Assembly: GCF_051859345.1 (NCBI RefSeq)
Contig: NZ_JBHYFV010000005.1
Location: 1-64,000 of the forward strand
Length of the DNA: 64,000 bases
Source: Marivita sp051859345
GTDB taxonomy: Bacteria > Pseudomonadota > Alphaproteobacteria > Rhodobacterales > Rhodobacteraceae
Reading direction: 5' to 3'
Numbering within the stretch: position 1 is the first letter of the stretch; each line of letters begins with the position of its first letter. Positions 8,506 to 18,238 of this stretch are shown here, in pieces. Both the position numbers and the translations under genes were made by a program. The notes under the pieces are model-generated. The model made no database searches. It was not told where the DNA came from and saw only the letters and a program-made list of their open reading frames with translations.

Positions 8506-10923
8506 TCAAAAGTCCAGGTTTTCGACACTCAGCGCGTTCTGCTGGATGAATTCGCGGCGCGGTTCCACCACGTCGCCCATCAGCTTGGTGAACAGATCAT
8601 CCGCCTCGGTCATGTCATCGACCTTCACCTGCAACAGCGTGCGCGCATCCGGGTCCAGCGTGGTTTCCCAAAGCTGATCCGGGTTCATTTCGCCCAGACC
8701 CTTGTAGCGTTGATAGGTCAGCCCCTTTTCGCCTTCTTCGAGAATGGCATCCAAAAGGTCAAGCGGACCATAGATCATCTGCTTGCGATCCTTGCGCACC
8801 AGTTGCGCGGGCAAATCGTACACCGCCTGCAAACTTTCGGTAAAGCTGCCGGTCTTGCGGGCTTCGCCGGACCGGAGCATCGGACCATCCAGCGTGCGCA
8901 CCTCTTCCACGCCGCGCAGGATACGGGCAAGGCGGATGCCGCGGTCCTGGGTGATCCGGCCCTGCCAGCCGCGTTCGTATTCCAGAGCGATCAGGTCAAG
9001 ACGTTTGGCCACCTTGTCGGCCACACCCTGAAGATCAGCGTCCACAGCCCCTGGAACAAAGCCCCCGGCAATCGCGGTCTGTTCAAGGATATGGCGCGGA
9101 TAATGCGTCGGGAAGGCGTCGAGCACGCGTTTGAGTTGGCGGGCTTCTTCGACAACACGAACAAGGTCCTGCCCAAGGATGGTCTCGCCATTGCCCTGCA
9201 AAAGCTGTGCGCCATCGGTGCCCTGCTGGATCAGGTAATCCTCCATTGCGGCCTGATCCTTGAGGTAGACCTCGGATTTGCCCCGCATGACTTTGTAAAG
9301 CGGGGGCTGCGCGATGTAGAGATAGCCGCCTTCGATCAACGCGGGCATTTGCCGGTAGAAGAACGTGAGCAAGAGCGTCCGAATGTGCGCGCCGTCCACG
9401 TCGGCATCCGTCATGATGACGATCTTGTGGTAGCGCAGTTTCGAGATGTTGAATTCATCGCGCCCGATCCCGGTTCCCAGCGCCATCACGAGGTTGCCGA
9501 TTTCCTGGCTGCCCAGCATCCGGTCAAAGCGCGCGCGCTCGACGTTCAGGATCTTGCCCTTGAGCGGCAGAATGGCCTGTGTGCGGCGATCACGACCTGT
9601 CTGGGCCGACCCGCCAGCGCTGTCACCCTCGACGAGGAACAGTTCGGTCTGCGCCGGGTCTTTTTCCGAACAATCCTTGAGCTTGCCCGCGAGGAAGTTC
9701 ACATCCATCGCAGTCTTGCGCCGGGTCAGTTCTCGGGCCTTGCGGGCGGCTTCGCGGGCCAGTGCCGCTTCGACGATCTTGCCGACGATGCGCTTGGCCT
9801 CGTTCGGGTTTTCCTCGAACCATTCGGACAGTTTTTCGTTCACAAGGCTTTCCACGGCTGGGCGCACTTCCGACGAGACCAGTTTGTCTTTTGTCTGGCT
9901 TGAGAATTTGGGGTCCGGCACCTTGACCGACAACACGCAGGTCAGACCTTCTCGGGCATCGTCGCCAGTGAAGTTGACCTTCTCTTTTTTCGCGATGCCC
10001 GAGGACTGCGCGTAGTTGTTGATTGTCCGGGTCAGCGCGCCGCGAAAGCCCGCCATGTGGGTGCCACCATCGCGCTGGGGGATGTTGTTGGTGAAGGGTA
10101 GCACGGTTTCGTGGTAGCTGTCGTTCCACCACATCGCCACTTCAACGCCAATCCCGTCGCGATCGCCAACCATGAAGATCGGTTCCGGCATGACCGGCGC
10201 CTTGGAGCGGTCGAGATATTTCACGAATTCCCGCACACCGCCTTCGTAGAAGAGCTCGGATTTGACGGGTTCGGCCGGGCGTTCGTCTTCGAGGATGATG
10301 CGCACCCCGGAATTCAAAAACGCCAATTCGCGGAGTCGCTTTTCCAAGGTATGGAAATCATAGTCGAGGTTCGAGAAAGTCGTGAGCGAGGCAAGGAAAC
10401 GGACCTCGGTGCCTTTGTTGCCCTCCGCGTCACCCACCATTTCGAGGTGCTTGACTGTATCGCCGCGTTCGAAACGGGCAATGTGTTCCTTGCCATTGCG
10501 CCAGACGCGCAGTTCGAGCCAATCAGACAGCGCGTTCACCACCGAAACACCGACGCCGTGCAGACCGCCCGACACCTTGTAGGAGTTCTGGTCGAATTTG
10601 CCGCCTGCGTGCAGTTGGGTCATGATGACCTCGGCCGCTGACACGCCTTCTTCCTCGTGGATGTCGACGGGAATTCCGCGCCCGTTGTCCCGCACGGACA
10701 CGCTGTTGTCGGCATGGATTTTGACCCGCACGAAGTCGGCATGACCAGCCAGGGCTTCGTCAATTCCGTTGTCGACGACTTCGTACACCATGTGGTGAAG
10801 GCCAGAGCCGTCGTCGGTGTCACCGATATACATTCCCGGACGCTTGCGAACAGCTTCCAAGCCTTTGAGAACCTTGATGGAATCCGCGCCGTATTCTTCG
10901 GGAACCTGTACGGGGTCTGCCAT
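8506..10923 (-). CDS. gyrB: DNA gyrase subunit B
   Basis: ATPase subunit of DNA gyrase, which introduces negative supercoils with GyrA. It has 805 residues, nearly the length of E. coli GyrB. The N-terminal GHKL ATPase region contains EAVRKRPGMYIGDT and VYEVVDNGIDEAL; the Toprim domain has EGDSAGGSA near residue 430, and PLKGKILNVE and DADVDGAHIRTLLL follow. Start ATG 10923 is preceded by AAAGGG eight bases away; an open frame extends 23 codons upstream but lacks this signal. It is last in the conserved dnaA-dnaN-recF-gyrB order. Confidence 0.98.
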   Translation of the reverse strand: MADPVQVPEEYGADSIKVLKGLEAVRKRPGMYIGDTDDGSGLHHMVYEVVDNGIDEALAGHADFVRVKIHADNSVSVRDNGRGIPVDIHEEEGVSAAEVIMTQLHAGGKFDQNSYKVSGGLHGVGVSVVNALSDWLELRVWRNGKEHIARFERGDTVKHLEMVGDAEGNKGTEVRFLASLTTFSNLDYDFHTLEKRLRELAFLNSGVRIILEDERPAEPVKSELFYEGGVREFVKYLDRSKAPVMPEPIFMVGDRDGIGVEVAMWWNDSYHETVLPFTNNIPQRDGGTHMAGFRGALTRTINNYAQSSGIAKKEKVNFTGDDAREGLTCVLSVKVPDPKFSSQTKDKLVSSEVRPAVESLVNEKLSEWFEENPNEAKRIVGKIVEAALAREAARKARELTRRKTAMDVNFLAGKLKDCSEKDPAQTELFLVEGDSAGGSAQTGRDRRTQAILPLKGKILNVERARFDRMLGSQEIGNLVMALGTGIGRDEFNISKLRYHKIVIMTDADVDGAHIRTLLLTFFYRQMPALIEGGYLYIAQPPLYKVMRGKSEVYLKDQAAMEDYLIQQGTDGAQLLQGNGETILGQDLVRVVEEARQLKRVLDAFPTHYPRHILEQTAIAGGFVPGAVDADLQGVADKVAKRLDLIALEYERGWQGRITQDRGIRLARILRGVEEVRTLDGPMLRSGEARKTGSFTESLQAVYDLPAQLVRKDRKQMIYGPLDLLDAILEEGEKGLTYQRYKGLGEMNPDQLWETTLDPDARTLLQVKVDDMTEADDLFTKLMGDVVEPRREFIQQNALSVENLDF

Positions 10924-11030
10924 GTATTTACCCTTTGTTTTTCTGTCTATTTTATACGCGAAAGCCAAAGGGTTGTCACGCGACAGACACAAGATTTAGC
11001 GGTGTGCTGTTTCATGCAGCGGACGACCTG

Positions 11031-12140
11031 TCAGGTGGTGTCGCGTGCTGTGACGACAGTGCCGTCTTCAGACTCCGTGACCTCGAAATACTGGGCACGC
11101 GGACCCAGTTCCGAGAATAGCTCTGCGCCTGTCCCCGTCATCCACGCCTGAGCACCAAGAGCGCAGATTTCATCGTAGAGCGCAGCGCGGCGGGTCGCAT
11201 CAAGATGCGCTGCAACCTCGTCCAGAAGAACAATTGGCGGCGCGCCAAAATCGTTGACAAGCGCACGGGCATTGGCGAGCACCAGGGAAATCAGAAGCGC
11301 CTTTTGTTCGCCGGTGGAACTGTCGGCGGCGGGCACACCCTTGGCGGCGAAGACACCGTAGAGGTCAGCGCGGTGTGGGCCAACAAGAGTACGCCCGGCG
11401 GCCAGATCGCGAAACCGGCTTTCCGCGAAGGCCACACGCAGCTCGGCCTCGGTATCAGGCATTTCACCTTCGGTCTGGATCAGATCAAGTTGGGCTGCCG
11501 GAAACTGTGTGCTTGCCTGATCCTGTGCCTGTCCAATCCGCTCCAGAGCGCGTTGGCGATTTGAGTGGATCTGCGCTCCGGACTGCGCCATCTGAGTCTC
11601 AAGAGCCTTGTACCACATCGGGTCGCGGACTTGATCCTTGAGCAGACGATTCCGTTCGCGCATGGCTTTTTCGTAGGTCAGGGACGTTTCGCCATGGCTC
11701 GGGAAAAAGCTGAGCGTCATGCGATCCAGAAACCGCCTGCGCCCTTCGGCACCTTCGATCCAAAGGCGGTCCATAGAGGGGAGCAGCCAGAGAAGACGCA
11801 CCAGTTCACCAAGACGGGTCTGGGGCGCGGGTTTGTCGTTTATTCTGAGCTGACGGGGGGCGCCCTGTTCGGACTGAAACGCAATGTCCTGAAGACCCTC
11901 GGGTGTTTCGACAAGGCCGCTGACTTTCCAACCCAGAGCCTCGGGGCGGCGGGTCATGTCCTGAGCAGAGGCGCGCCGCATTCCGCGACCGGGGGAAAAC
12001 AGCGAAACCGCTTCGATCAGATTGGTCTTGCCCGCACCGTTGAGCCCATAAAGCACAACAGGCCGTGCGTCCGGATCAAGCGACACATGCAGGTGAGAGC
12101 GGAAATGCGATAGTGTGAGGCGGTTGAGATGAAGCGGCAA
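11031..12140 (-). CDS. recF: DNA replication and repair protein RecF
   Basis: SMC-like ABC ATPase that loads RecA at single-strand gaps. It has 369 residues. Walker A GLNGAGKT spans residues 32-39, the signature motif is STGEQKALL and Walker B is PPIVLLDEVAAHLD. The only start that keeps the conserved N-terminus LHLNRLTLSHFRSH is TTG at 12140, preceded by a G-rich stretch (GGGGGCG). It lies 20 bases after dnaN and is probably in the same transcript. Confidence 0.96.
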   Translation of the reverse strand: MPLHLNRLTLSHFRSHLHVSLDPDARPVVLYGLNGAGKTNLIEAVSLFSPGRGMRRASAQDMTRRPEALGWKVSGLVETPEGLQDIAFQSEQGAPRQLRINDKPAPQTRLGELVRLLWLLPSMDRLWIEGAEGRRRFLDRMTLSFFPSHGETSLTYEKAMRERNRLLKDQVRDPMWYKALETQMAQSGAQIHSNRQRALERIGQAQDQASTQFPAAQLDLIQTEGEMPDTEAELRVAFAESRFRDLAAGRTLVGPHRADLYGVFAAKGVPAADSSTGEQKALLISLVLANARALVNDFGAPPIVLLDEVAAHLDATRRAALYDEICALGAQAWMTGTGAELFSELGPRAQYFEVTESEDGTVVTARDTT

Positions 12141-12160
12141 CAGCGCCCCCGTTCGCGAGG

Positions 12161-13279
12161 TTACACCCGCATCGGCATGACGACGTACACGGCGCTGGTG
12201 TCATTGCCTTCGCGCATCAGGGTTGGATCGCCTGCCGAGTTGAACATGAAAACGGCGTTTTCGCGGTCCACCTGGCTTGCAATCTCAAGCAGATACTTGG
12301 CGTTGAAACCGATTTCCAGCCGGTCGTCACCATAGGCCACGGCGAGTTCTTCTTCCGCCGCACCGCTGTCAGGCGCGTTGACGGACAGGATCAGGCGGTC
12401 TTCGTCCAATGACAACTTCACAGCGCGCGACCGTTCCGAGGATACGGTCGCGACCCGATCCACAGCCTTTGCAAATTCGGCGGCGTCCACTTCGAGCCGT
12501 CTCGTGTTTCCCTGCGGGATCACGCGGGTGTAGTCGGGGAAGGTTCCGTCGATGACCTTGGAGGTCAGGGTGATGTCGGGGGTCGCAAAGCGGACCTTGG
12601 TTTCCGATACGGACACGGCGATCTGCATGTCATCGTCATCAAGCAGCTTTCGCATCTCACCCACGGTTTTGCGCGGCACGATCACGCCAGGCATATCCGC
12701 GGCACCGTCCGGCAGCGGCGCGTCGATCCGGGCAAGGCGATGGCCATCGGTGGCCACGCAGCGCAGAACCTTGCCGTCTTCGCCATCCGCGACGTGCATG
12801 TAGACACCGTTCAGGTAATAGCGGGTTTCTTCGGTCGAGATCGCGAATTTCGATTTGTCGAACAGCCGGCGCAGCACCGGTGCAGGGGCCGAAAAGTTCG
12901 CGCTGTATTCCGACGATGCCATCACCGGGAAATCTTCTTTTGGAAGTGTTGCGAGCGAGAAGTTGGAGCGGCCTGCTTCGACGGTGAGGCGACCGGACGC
13001 GCTGTCCTCGGACAAGGAGACAAGCGCACCATCCGGCAGTTTCCGGACAATTTCGTGCAAAGTCACGGCGGACACGGTTGTCGCACCCGCGCGTTCGACC
13101 TGGGCCACAGCGCGGTCGACCACTTCGATATCAAGGTCCGTCGCCCGGAATTGAACCGTGTCACCCTCGGCTTCGATCAGGACATTGGCCAGGATCGGGA
13201 TCGTGTTGCGCCGTTCGACGACGGATTGCGCCTGCGACACCGCCTTGAGCAGTGTTCCGCGTTCCATGCTGAATTTCAT
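12161..13279 (-). CDS. dnaN: DNA polymerase III sliding clamp (beta subunit)
   Basis: Beta clamp that tethers DNA polymerase to the template. The 372-residue length is standard. The N-terminal MKFSMERGTLLKAVSQAQSV, the RYYLNGVYMH block and the C-terminal VYVVMPMRV are typical, the last forming part of the pocket that binds clamp-binding motifs. It lies between dnaA and recF in the canonical order. Confidence 0.98.
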   Translation of the reverse strand: MKFSMERGTLLKAVSQAQSVVERRNTIPILANVLIEAEGDTVQFRATDLDIEVVDRAVAQVERAGATTVSAVTLHEIVRKLPDGALVSLSEDSASGRLTVEAGRSNFSLATLPKEDFPVMASSEYSANFSAPAPVLRRLFDKSKFAISTEETRYYLNGVYMHVADGEDGKVLRCVATDGHRLARIDAPLPDGAADMPGVIVPRKTVGEMRKLLDDDDMQIAVSVSETKVRFATPDITLTSKVIDGTFPDYTRVIPQGNTRRLEVDAAEFAKAVDRVATVSSERSRAVKLSLDEDRLILSVNAPDSGAAEEELAVAYGDDRLEIGFNAKYLLEIASQVDRENAVFMFNSAGDPTLMREGNDTSAVYVVMPMRV

Positions 13280-13433
13280 GCGTTTATCCCCCGACTGGCC
13301 GGACGCCGACAGTAACCCGCATCAGGGTTGCTCTCCAAGCCCTTGTTTTGCAATTTCTTGGCCGGATTGCGCGCAGGGTCAAGGGCGGGCATGCAGTAAG
13401 ACACGCCACAACCCCATTTGTTGTGTCTGTGTC

Positions 13434-14810
13434 TCAGGCTTCGAGCGATCTGCGGAGCAATTCCACATCTTCCGCGATCTGGGCATCCAGTTTTTTCAGC
13501 TCTTCGATGCGCTTGACACCGTGCATGACGGTTGTGTGGTCGCGCCCCCCGAAGTGGCGTCCGATTTCAGGGAGCGACCGGGTGGTCAATTGCTTGCACA
13601 GATACATCGCGATTTGGCGCGGACGGGCAAAGGTACGCACCCGCTTGGGGCCGACAAGATCGGAGTGGCGGATGAGGTAATGATCCGCGACCTTGCGCTG
13701 AATCTCTTCGATCGAGACCTTGCGTTCCGACACGCGCAGAATGTCGGTCAGGCATTCCTGTGTCAGGTCCATCGAAATCGGTTTTCCAACCAGCGATGCA
13801 AAGGCAAACAGTCGGGTCAGAGCGCCTTCAAGGATGCGGACGTTGCTGACGATCCGGGCCGCAAGAAATTCAAGGATACCGCGTTCGACCTCAAGGCCGG
13901 GATACATCCGCGAATACATTTCGGACTTGGACTGAAGAATACCAAGCCGCAATTCGTAATCCGTTGGATGCAGATCGACAACCAATCCGCTTTGAAGGCG
14001 AGACCTGATGCGGTTCTCAAGATCCTTGATCTCGTCCGGGGCACGGTCTGCGGAAATGATGATCTGCTTGTGCTGATCCACCAGCGCGTTGAAGGTATGG
14101 AAGAATTCTTCCTGCGTGCTGTCCTTGCCCGCGATGAATTGGACATCGTCCACCATCAGCACATCGACCGAGCGGAACAATTCCTTGAAATCCATCATCT
14201 TGCGGTCACGCAGGGCTTGCACGAAGCGATACATGAACTGTTCGGCGGAAAGGTTAAGCACGTTCAGGTGCGGCTGCCTTGTGCGCAACTCCCATGCGAT
14301 CGCGTGCATGAGGTGCGTCTTGCCGAGCCCGACGCCACCGTAAAGAAAGAGCGGATTGAACGTGACCGGACCACCTTCGGCGACACGGCGGGCTGCGGCA
14401 TGTGCCAATTCGTTCGGTTTGCCAACGACAAAGGTGTCAAAGGTGAACCGCTTGTCGAGCGGCGATCCGTTCAGCGTATCGGCCAGCGCGTTGGACTTTG
14501 TCTGAACCGCAGGGGCGGCCACGGGTTCGGGCGCGTGTTGCGGTTTGCTGGTCACAGCATCCTGGCCCACAGCGACGGTATCAAACACGACGCGCCGGAT
14601 GGACGGATTGCATCGTGTGATCTTGGACAGCAGCAGGTCGCCGTAGTTTTGCGATACATAGTTGCCGAAAAAGTTGGTGGGGACCTGGAAGCGGGCAATG
14701 CCGTCTCCCGAGCCGATGTAGATCAGTGGTTCAATCCAGCTTTGGAAGCTATTTGCGCCCATCGTTTGATGAAGTTCATCTCGAATTGTACCCCACTGGT
14801 CTTTTGTCAT
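13434..14810 (-). CDS. dnaA: chromosomal replication initiator DnaA
   Basis: AAA+ initiator that binds DnaA boxes and opens the origin. From ATG 14810 the protein has 458 residues. Domain I begins MTKDQWGTIRDELHQ; Walker A is GGVGLGKTH, Walker B LMVDDVQF, and the domain IV DNA-binding signature is GGRDHTTVMHGVKRI near the C-terminus. ATG 14810 matches the usual family N-terminus and follows AGGGA closely; ATG 14870, which has GGGGGA seven bases upstream, would add 20 residues and remains possible. No clear DnaA-box cluster is seen in the flanking spacers. Confidence 0.97.
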   Translation of the reverse strand: MTKDQWGTIRDELHQTMGANSFQSWIEPLIYIGSGDGIARFQVPTNFFGNYVSQNYGDLLLSKITRCNPSIRRVVFDTVAVGQDAVTSKPQHAPEPVAAPAVQTKSNALADTLNGSPLDKRFTFDTFVVGKPNELAHAAARRVAEGGPVTFNPLFLYGGVGLGKTHLMHAIAWELRTRQPHLNVLNLSAEQFMYRFVQALRDRKMMDFKELFRSVDVLMVDDVQFIAGKDSTQEEFFHTFNALVDQHKQIIISADRAPDEIKDLENRIRSRLQSGLVVDLHPTDYELRLGILQSKSEMYSRMYPGLEVERGILEFLAARIVSNVRILEGALTRLFAFASLVGKPISMDLTQECLTDILRVSERKVSIEEIQRKVADHYLIRHSDLVGPKRVRTFARPRQIAMYLCKQLTTRSLPEIGRHFGGRDHTTVMHGVKRIEELKKLDAQIAEDVELLRRSLEA

Positions 14811-15221
14811 CTGTCCCTGTTCCACTGTCGGCGTGTGTCGCCACACGCTATTCCTCTGATCGGACGACATTCTTGTGTCCCCCATGCGGCACATCTGGGA
14901 AAAGACGACTGATGGCCGGATCAGAACAAACTGGTCGACCAAACAAATGGGTCTGGGAACACATGGCAACTGGTGTTCGCTACAGCCCTGACATCCTACG
15001 GACGAGGCGGTTGATATTCTATCAATTATGTCGCCAGACCAAAATCGAAGCAGATTGTCATATCGATTTTGAACCGGCGGCGCCTGTCCCCCCAACAGCG
15101 ATGTGACTCGCTGTGTCGATTTATAAAGGTGGAAGAGAGTGCTTCAACTGAACTTCGTTATTGACTCATGCAAAGCCCGAAAAGAATCTCTGACCGGTGC
15201 AAAGCTGCGCAAGCGCCAAGA
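14811..15221. other. dnaA upstream region, no gene seen
   Basis: The spacer between dnaA and rpsT holds the rpsT terminator (separate entry), a 15-base palindrome at 15011-15025 and presumably the dnaA promoter. I saw no sequence matching TTATNCACA well, so there is no support for placing oriC here. The in-frame extension of dnaA to 15095 shows no family similarity. Confidence 0.5.
15011..15025. promoter_or_regulatory. palindrome upstream of dnaA
   Basis: TTGATA-TTC-TATCAA is a perfect inverted repeat with a three-base centre, about 140-200 bases upstream of the dnaA start. It resembles an FNR/CRP-type half-site pair, but the spacing is one base too long for FNR. It may be an operator; the binding protein is unknown. 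Confidence 0.35.
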
Positions 15222-15250
15222 AAAAACGCCGCTCTGCATAGAGCGGCGTC
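15222..15250 (-). terminator. rho-independent terminator of rpsT
   Basis: On the minus strand CGCCGCTCT and AGAGCGGCG form a perfect nine-base stem (15228-15236 with 15241-15249) around a four-base loop, followed by TTTTTT. It lies 37 bases past the rpsT stop. Confidence 0.85.
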
Positions 15251-15286
15251 TTGATTTCTTAACGTAGTTGCGTCAGCCGACGATTC

Positions 15287-15550
15287 TTAACCGAGTGCTT
15301 TGACGCGGGACGACAGGCGCGAAACCTTGCGGGATGCGGTGTTCTTGTGGAACACACCTTTGGTCACGCCCCGCATGATTTCGGGTTGCGCCGCGCGCAG
15401 AGCTGCAGTTGCCGCTTCCTTGTCGCCGGATGCGATTGCTTCTTCTACTTTGCGGAGAAATGTACGGATGCGCGAACGACGCGCCTTGTTGATGGCAAAG
15501 CGCTTTTCGTTCTGCTTTGCACGCTTCTTTGCCTGGGGCGAATTGGCCAT
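15287..15550 (-). CDS. rpsT: 30S ribosomal protein S20
   Basis: Small-subunit ribosomal protein that binds 16S rRNA; 87 residues, lysine/arginine-rich and helical. It starts MANSPQAKKRAKQNEKR and ends SRLSSRVKAL, both typical of S20. It is monocistronic, with its own strong terminator at 15222-15250, and lies upstream of dnaA as in other alphaproteobacteria. Confidence 0.98.
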   Translation of the reverse strand: MANSPQAKKRAKQNEKRFAINKARRSRIRTFLRKVEEAIASGDKEAATAALRAAQPEIMRGVTKGVFHKNTASRKVSRLSSRVKALG

Positions 15551-15705
15551 GTGATCTATCCTGGTTCGTTATGTTCAAATCGGGTTGCATATGAAAGCAC
15601 GCCCGGAACCATCGACCGGATCGAATCTTGCCTAAGCGGGCATCACACGCATGTAGCGGGGCGTATAGCCCCAGATTTCCCTTATGAAAAGGCCCCTTTT
15701 TGCGA

Positions 15706-16482
15706 TCAACGGTCGCGGAACTGGGGAGTCCGTTTTTCAAGGAAGGCGGCCATACCTTCTTTCTGGTCTTCAGTGGCGAACAGCGAATGGAACAATCGCC
15801 GTTCGGCAAGCAGACCCTCGCTTAGCGTTGTCTCGTATGCACGATTGACCGCTTCCTTGACGGCAAAGGTTGCCAGCATGGATTTCTCTGCAATCTTTGA
15901 TGCGGCAGATTGCGCCTCTTCCATCAGGGATTTTGCAGGAACCACACGACTCACCAGACCTGAGCGCTCGGCTTCGTCGGCATCCATGAAACGACCTGTC
16001 ATGTGCATATCCATGGACTTGGATTTGCCGACAAAGCGCGTCAGGCGCTGCGTGCCGCCAATACCTGCGACAACACCAAGGTTGATTTCAGGCTGGCCAA
16101 ACTTGGCGGTATCGGCGGCGATGATGAAATCGCACATCATGGCCAACTCGCACCCTCCGCCCAGCGCATAGCCAGCGACCGCCGCGATCACGGGCTTGCG
16201 TGTTTTGCAAACGGCAAGCGATTCTGCACCGAAGAAGTCGGACATGAACATCTCGACAAACGTCTTTTCGGACATCTCCTTGATGTCAGCGCCGGCGGCA
16301 AACGCCTTGGCAGACCCTGTGAGAATGATGCAACGCACTTTCTCGTTGGCATCCGCGTCTTCCAGTGCGGTTGCCAACTCAGACAGCAACTGGCTGTTGA
16401 GCGCATTAAGCGCATCGGGCCGGTTCAGTTTGATGGTAGCAACGTGATCTTCGATTTCGACGATGATCGTCTCATAAGCCAT
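15706..16482 (-). CDS. enoyl-CoA hydratase
   Basis: Crotonase-family enzyme of 258 residues that hydrates trans-2-enoyl-CoA. The oxyanion-hole segment AFAAGADIKEM and the two catalytic glutamates in GGGCELAMMCD and GQPEINLGVV are all present, so it is probably an active short-chain hydratase of the FadB/PaaF type. It lies between mutM and rpsT, a position I recall from related genomes. The start ATG at 16482 lacks a strong nearby Shine-Dalgarno sequence. Confidence 0.94.
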   Translation of the reverse strand: MAYETIIVEIEDHVATIKLNRPDALNALNSQLLSELATALEDADANEKVRCIILTGSAKAFAAGADIKEMSEKTFVEMFMSDFFGAESLAVCKTRKPVIAAVAGYALGGGCELAMMCDFIIAADTAKFGQPEINLGVVAGIGGTQRLTRFVGKSKSMDMHMTGRFMDADEAERSGLVSRVVPAKSLMEEAQSAASKIAEKSMLATFAVKEAVNRAYETTLSEGLLAERRLFHSLFATEDQKEGMAAFLEKRTPQFRDR

Positions 16483-16547
16483 GTGTGAGGGCTCCGTGCG
16501 GTGATCTCAGGAATGCAGCCTTACGCATCTGATCGGCACCGTTCAAG

Positions 16548-17399
16548 CTATCTTTGACAGGTCGGGCAATAGAAGGTGGACCGCCCTGATTGCACGATCC
16601 TGCGTATGGTCGAGGCGCATCCGGGTGTGCGACAGGGTTCGCCTTCACGACCGTAGACATCAAAGCTGTGCTGAAAATATCCAAGCTCTCCATCAGCTTG
16701 CCGGAAATCACGCAAGGATGATCCGCCTGCTTCTATCGCCTCGTTCAGAACGTCGCGAATGACGGGAACCAGACGGGAAATCCGATCTTTTGACACGCGA
16801 CGCGCTGGGCGGGTCGGATGAATTTTTGATCGAAACAGCGCCTCGCAGACGTAGATATTGCCCAACCCGGCAACGGTTTTTTGATCTAGCAGCGCGGATT
16901 TCATCGGTGTGTTCCTGTGGGCAAGAGCGCCACGAAGATAGCTTTCGTCAAAGCCGTTACCGAGTGGCTCTGGTCCTATGGACGCCAAAAGTGGATGCGT
17001 TTCGGCACCATCGGTTGCAAATAGGTCCATGGCACCGAAACGGCGAGGATCGTTAAAGGTGATGCGCGCACCAGTCTCCATGTGCAGCACGACATGGTCA
17101 TGTTTCTCGGGCAAGGGATGATCATGGACAAACTGACCCAGCGGGTCGCCCGAGACCAGCATTCGTCCGGACATTCCAAGGTGGATCAGCGCGGTCTCCT
17201 GGCTGTCGAGATCGACAAGGATGTATTTCGACCGACGCCGAAGCCGCAAAACGCGACTGCCGGTCAAACGCTCTGCCATGTTTTCTGGAAAAGGCCAGCG
17301 CAGATCGGGGCGGTTGACCTGCGCCTTCGCGATGACATTTCCCTCCATCACAGGCGCCAGCCCGCGTCGTACCGTCTCAACCTCTGGCAATTCGGGCAT
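16548..17399 (-). CDS. mutM: formamidopyrimidine-DNA glycosylase
   Basis: Base-excision repair glycosylase/AP lyase that removes 8-oxoguanine and formamidopyrimidines. It has 283 residues. The N-terminal PELPEVETVRRGL carries the catalytic proline and glutamate, RRRSKYILVDL contains the conserved lysine, and the C-terminal zinc finger uses four cysteines (two in EPCRTPGC, two in YCPTC). It is divergent from ubiE, from which it is separated by 85 bases. Confidence 0.97.
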   Translation of the reverse strand: MPELPEVETVRRGLAPVMEGNVIAKAQVNRPDLRWPFPENMAERLTGSRVLRLRRRSKYILVDLDSQETALIHLGMSGRMLVSGDPLGQFVHDHPLPEKHDHVVLHMETGARITFNDPRRFGAMDLFATDGAETHPLLASIGPEPLGNGFDESYLRGALAHRNTPMKSALLDQKTVAGLGNIYVCEALFRSKIHPTRPARRVSKDRISRLVPVIRDVLNEAIEAGGSSLRDFRQADGELGYFQHSFDVYGREGEPCRTPGCASTIRRIVQSGRSTFYCPTCQR

Positions 17400-17484
17400 T
17401 CGGGCTGTCCTGTCTCGTGTCGTCGCATTGTAACGCCGTGTGGGCGCTCTATAAGAAAGTCTGGCACGGGAAACGACAAGGCTT

Positions 17485-18237
17485 ATGGCAGACGAAAATC
17501 AATCCACCACGCATTTCGGCTTTCAGGATGTGCCTGAAAACGAAAAGGCAGGCCGCGTACAGGGTGTATTCAGCTCTGTCGCGTCAAAATACGATGTCAT
17601 GAATGACGCCATGTCGTTCGGGATCCACCGCGTGTGGAAAGACGCGATGATGGATTGGCTCGCGCCGCGTGCGGGTCAGAAGCTGTTGGATGTTGCAGGA
17701 GGGACCGGGGATATTTCCTTCCGGTTTCTCAAACGCGCGGGGCGTGGGCATGCGACAGTGCTTGATCTGACAGAACCCATGCTTGTCGAAGGCCGCAAGC
17801 GTGCCGAGGCGAGTGCGATGGGCGACAGTCTTGATTGGGTGGTCGGTGACGCGATGCATCTGCCATTCGAGAACAATACGTTTGATGTCTACACCATCTC
17901 TTTCGGCATCCGGAACGTCACGCGTCCGCAAGAGGCGCTGAACGAAGCGTTTCGTGTGCTGCGCCCCGGTGGACGATTGATGGTGCTGGAGTTCAGCCAG
18001 ATCCCGAATGAATTGATGCAAAAGGTCTATGACCTCTACTCGTTCAACATCATTCCGCGCCTGGGGCAGGCCATCGCGAATGACCGTGACAGCTATCAGT
18101 ACCTTGTCGAATCGATCCGCAAGTTTCCCGATCAGGACACGTTCCTTGGCATGGTTCGGCAGGCCGGGTTCGAGAATGCCAAGTTCCGCAATTTAAGCAT
18201 GGGCATCGCCTGTCTGCATTCGGGCTGGAAAATCTGA
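17485..18237 (+). CDS. ubiE: ubiquinone/menaquinone biosynthesis methyltransferase UbiE
   Basis: SAM-dependent C-methyltransferase of ubiquinone synthesis, 250 residues. Family signatures are SKYDVMNDAMSFGIHRVWK near residue 33, the SAM-binding LDVAGGTGDISFR, TISFGIRNVTR and the C-terminal GIACLHSGWK. The stop is one base before the ubiB start, so the two ubiquinone genes form an operon. The ATG at 17485 is preceded by AAGG. Confidence 0.97.
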   Translation: MADENQSTTHFGFQDVPENEKAGRVQGVFSSVASKYDVMNDAMSFGIHRVWKDAMMDWLAPRAGQKLLDVAGGTGDISFRFLKRAGRGHATVLDLTEPMLVEGRKRAEASAMGDSLDWVVGDAMHLPFENNTFDVYTISFGIRNVTRPQEALNEAFRVLRPGGRLMVLEFSQIPNELMQKVYDLYSFNIIPRLGQAIANDRDSYQYLVESIRKFPDQDTFLGMVRQAGFENAKFRNLSMGIACLHSGWKI

Positions 18238-18238
18238 C

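Noticed and set aside
8284..9903. Long open frame of 539 codons on the plus strand
   Set aside because: It lies wholly antisense to gyrB and the end of the dehydrogenase gene and has no family features; an antisense shadow of GC-rich coding sequence.
13158..14912. Long open frame of 584 codons on the plus strand
   Set aside because: Antisense to dnaA and part of dnaN, with no recognisable domain.
14811..15286. Chromosomal origin next to dnaA
   Set aside because: No cluster of TTATNCACA-type boxes or clear unwinding element was found by eye.
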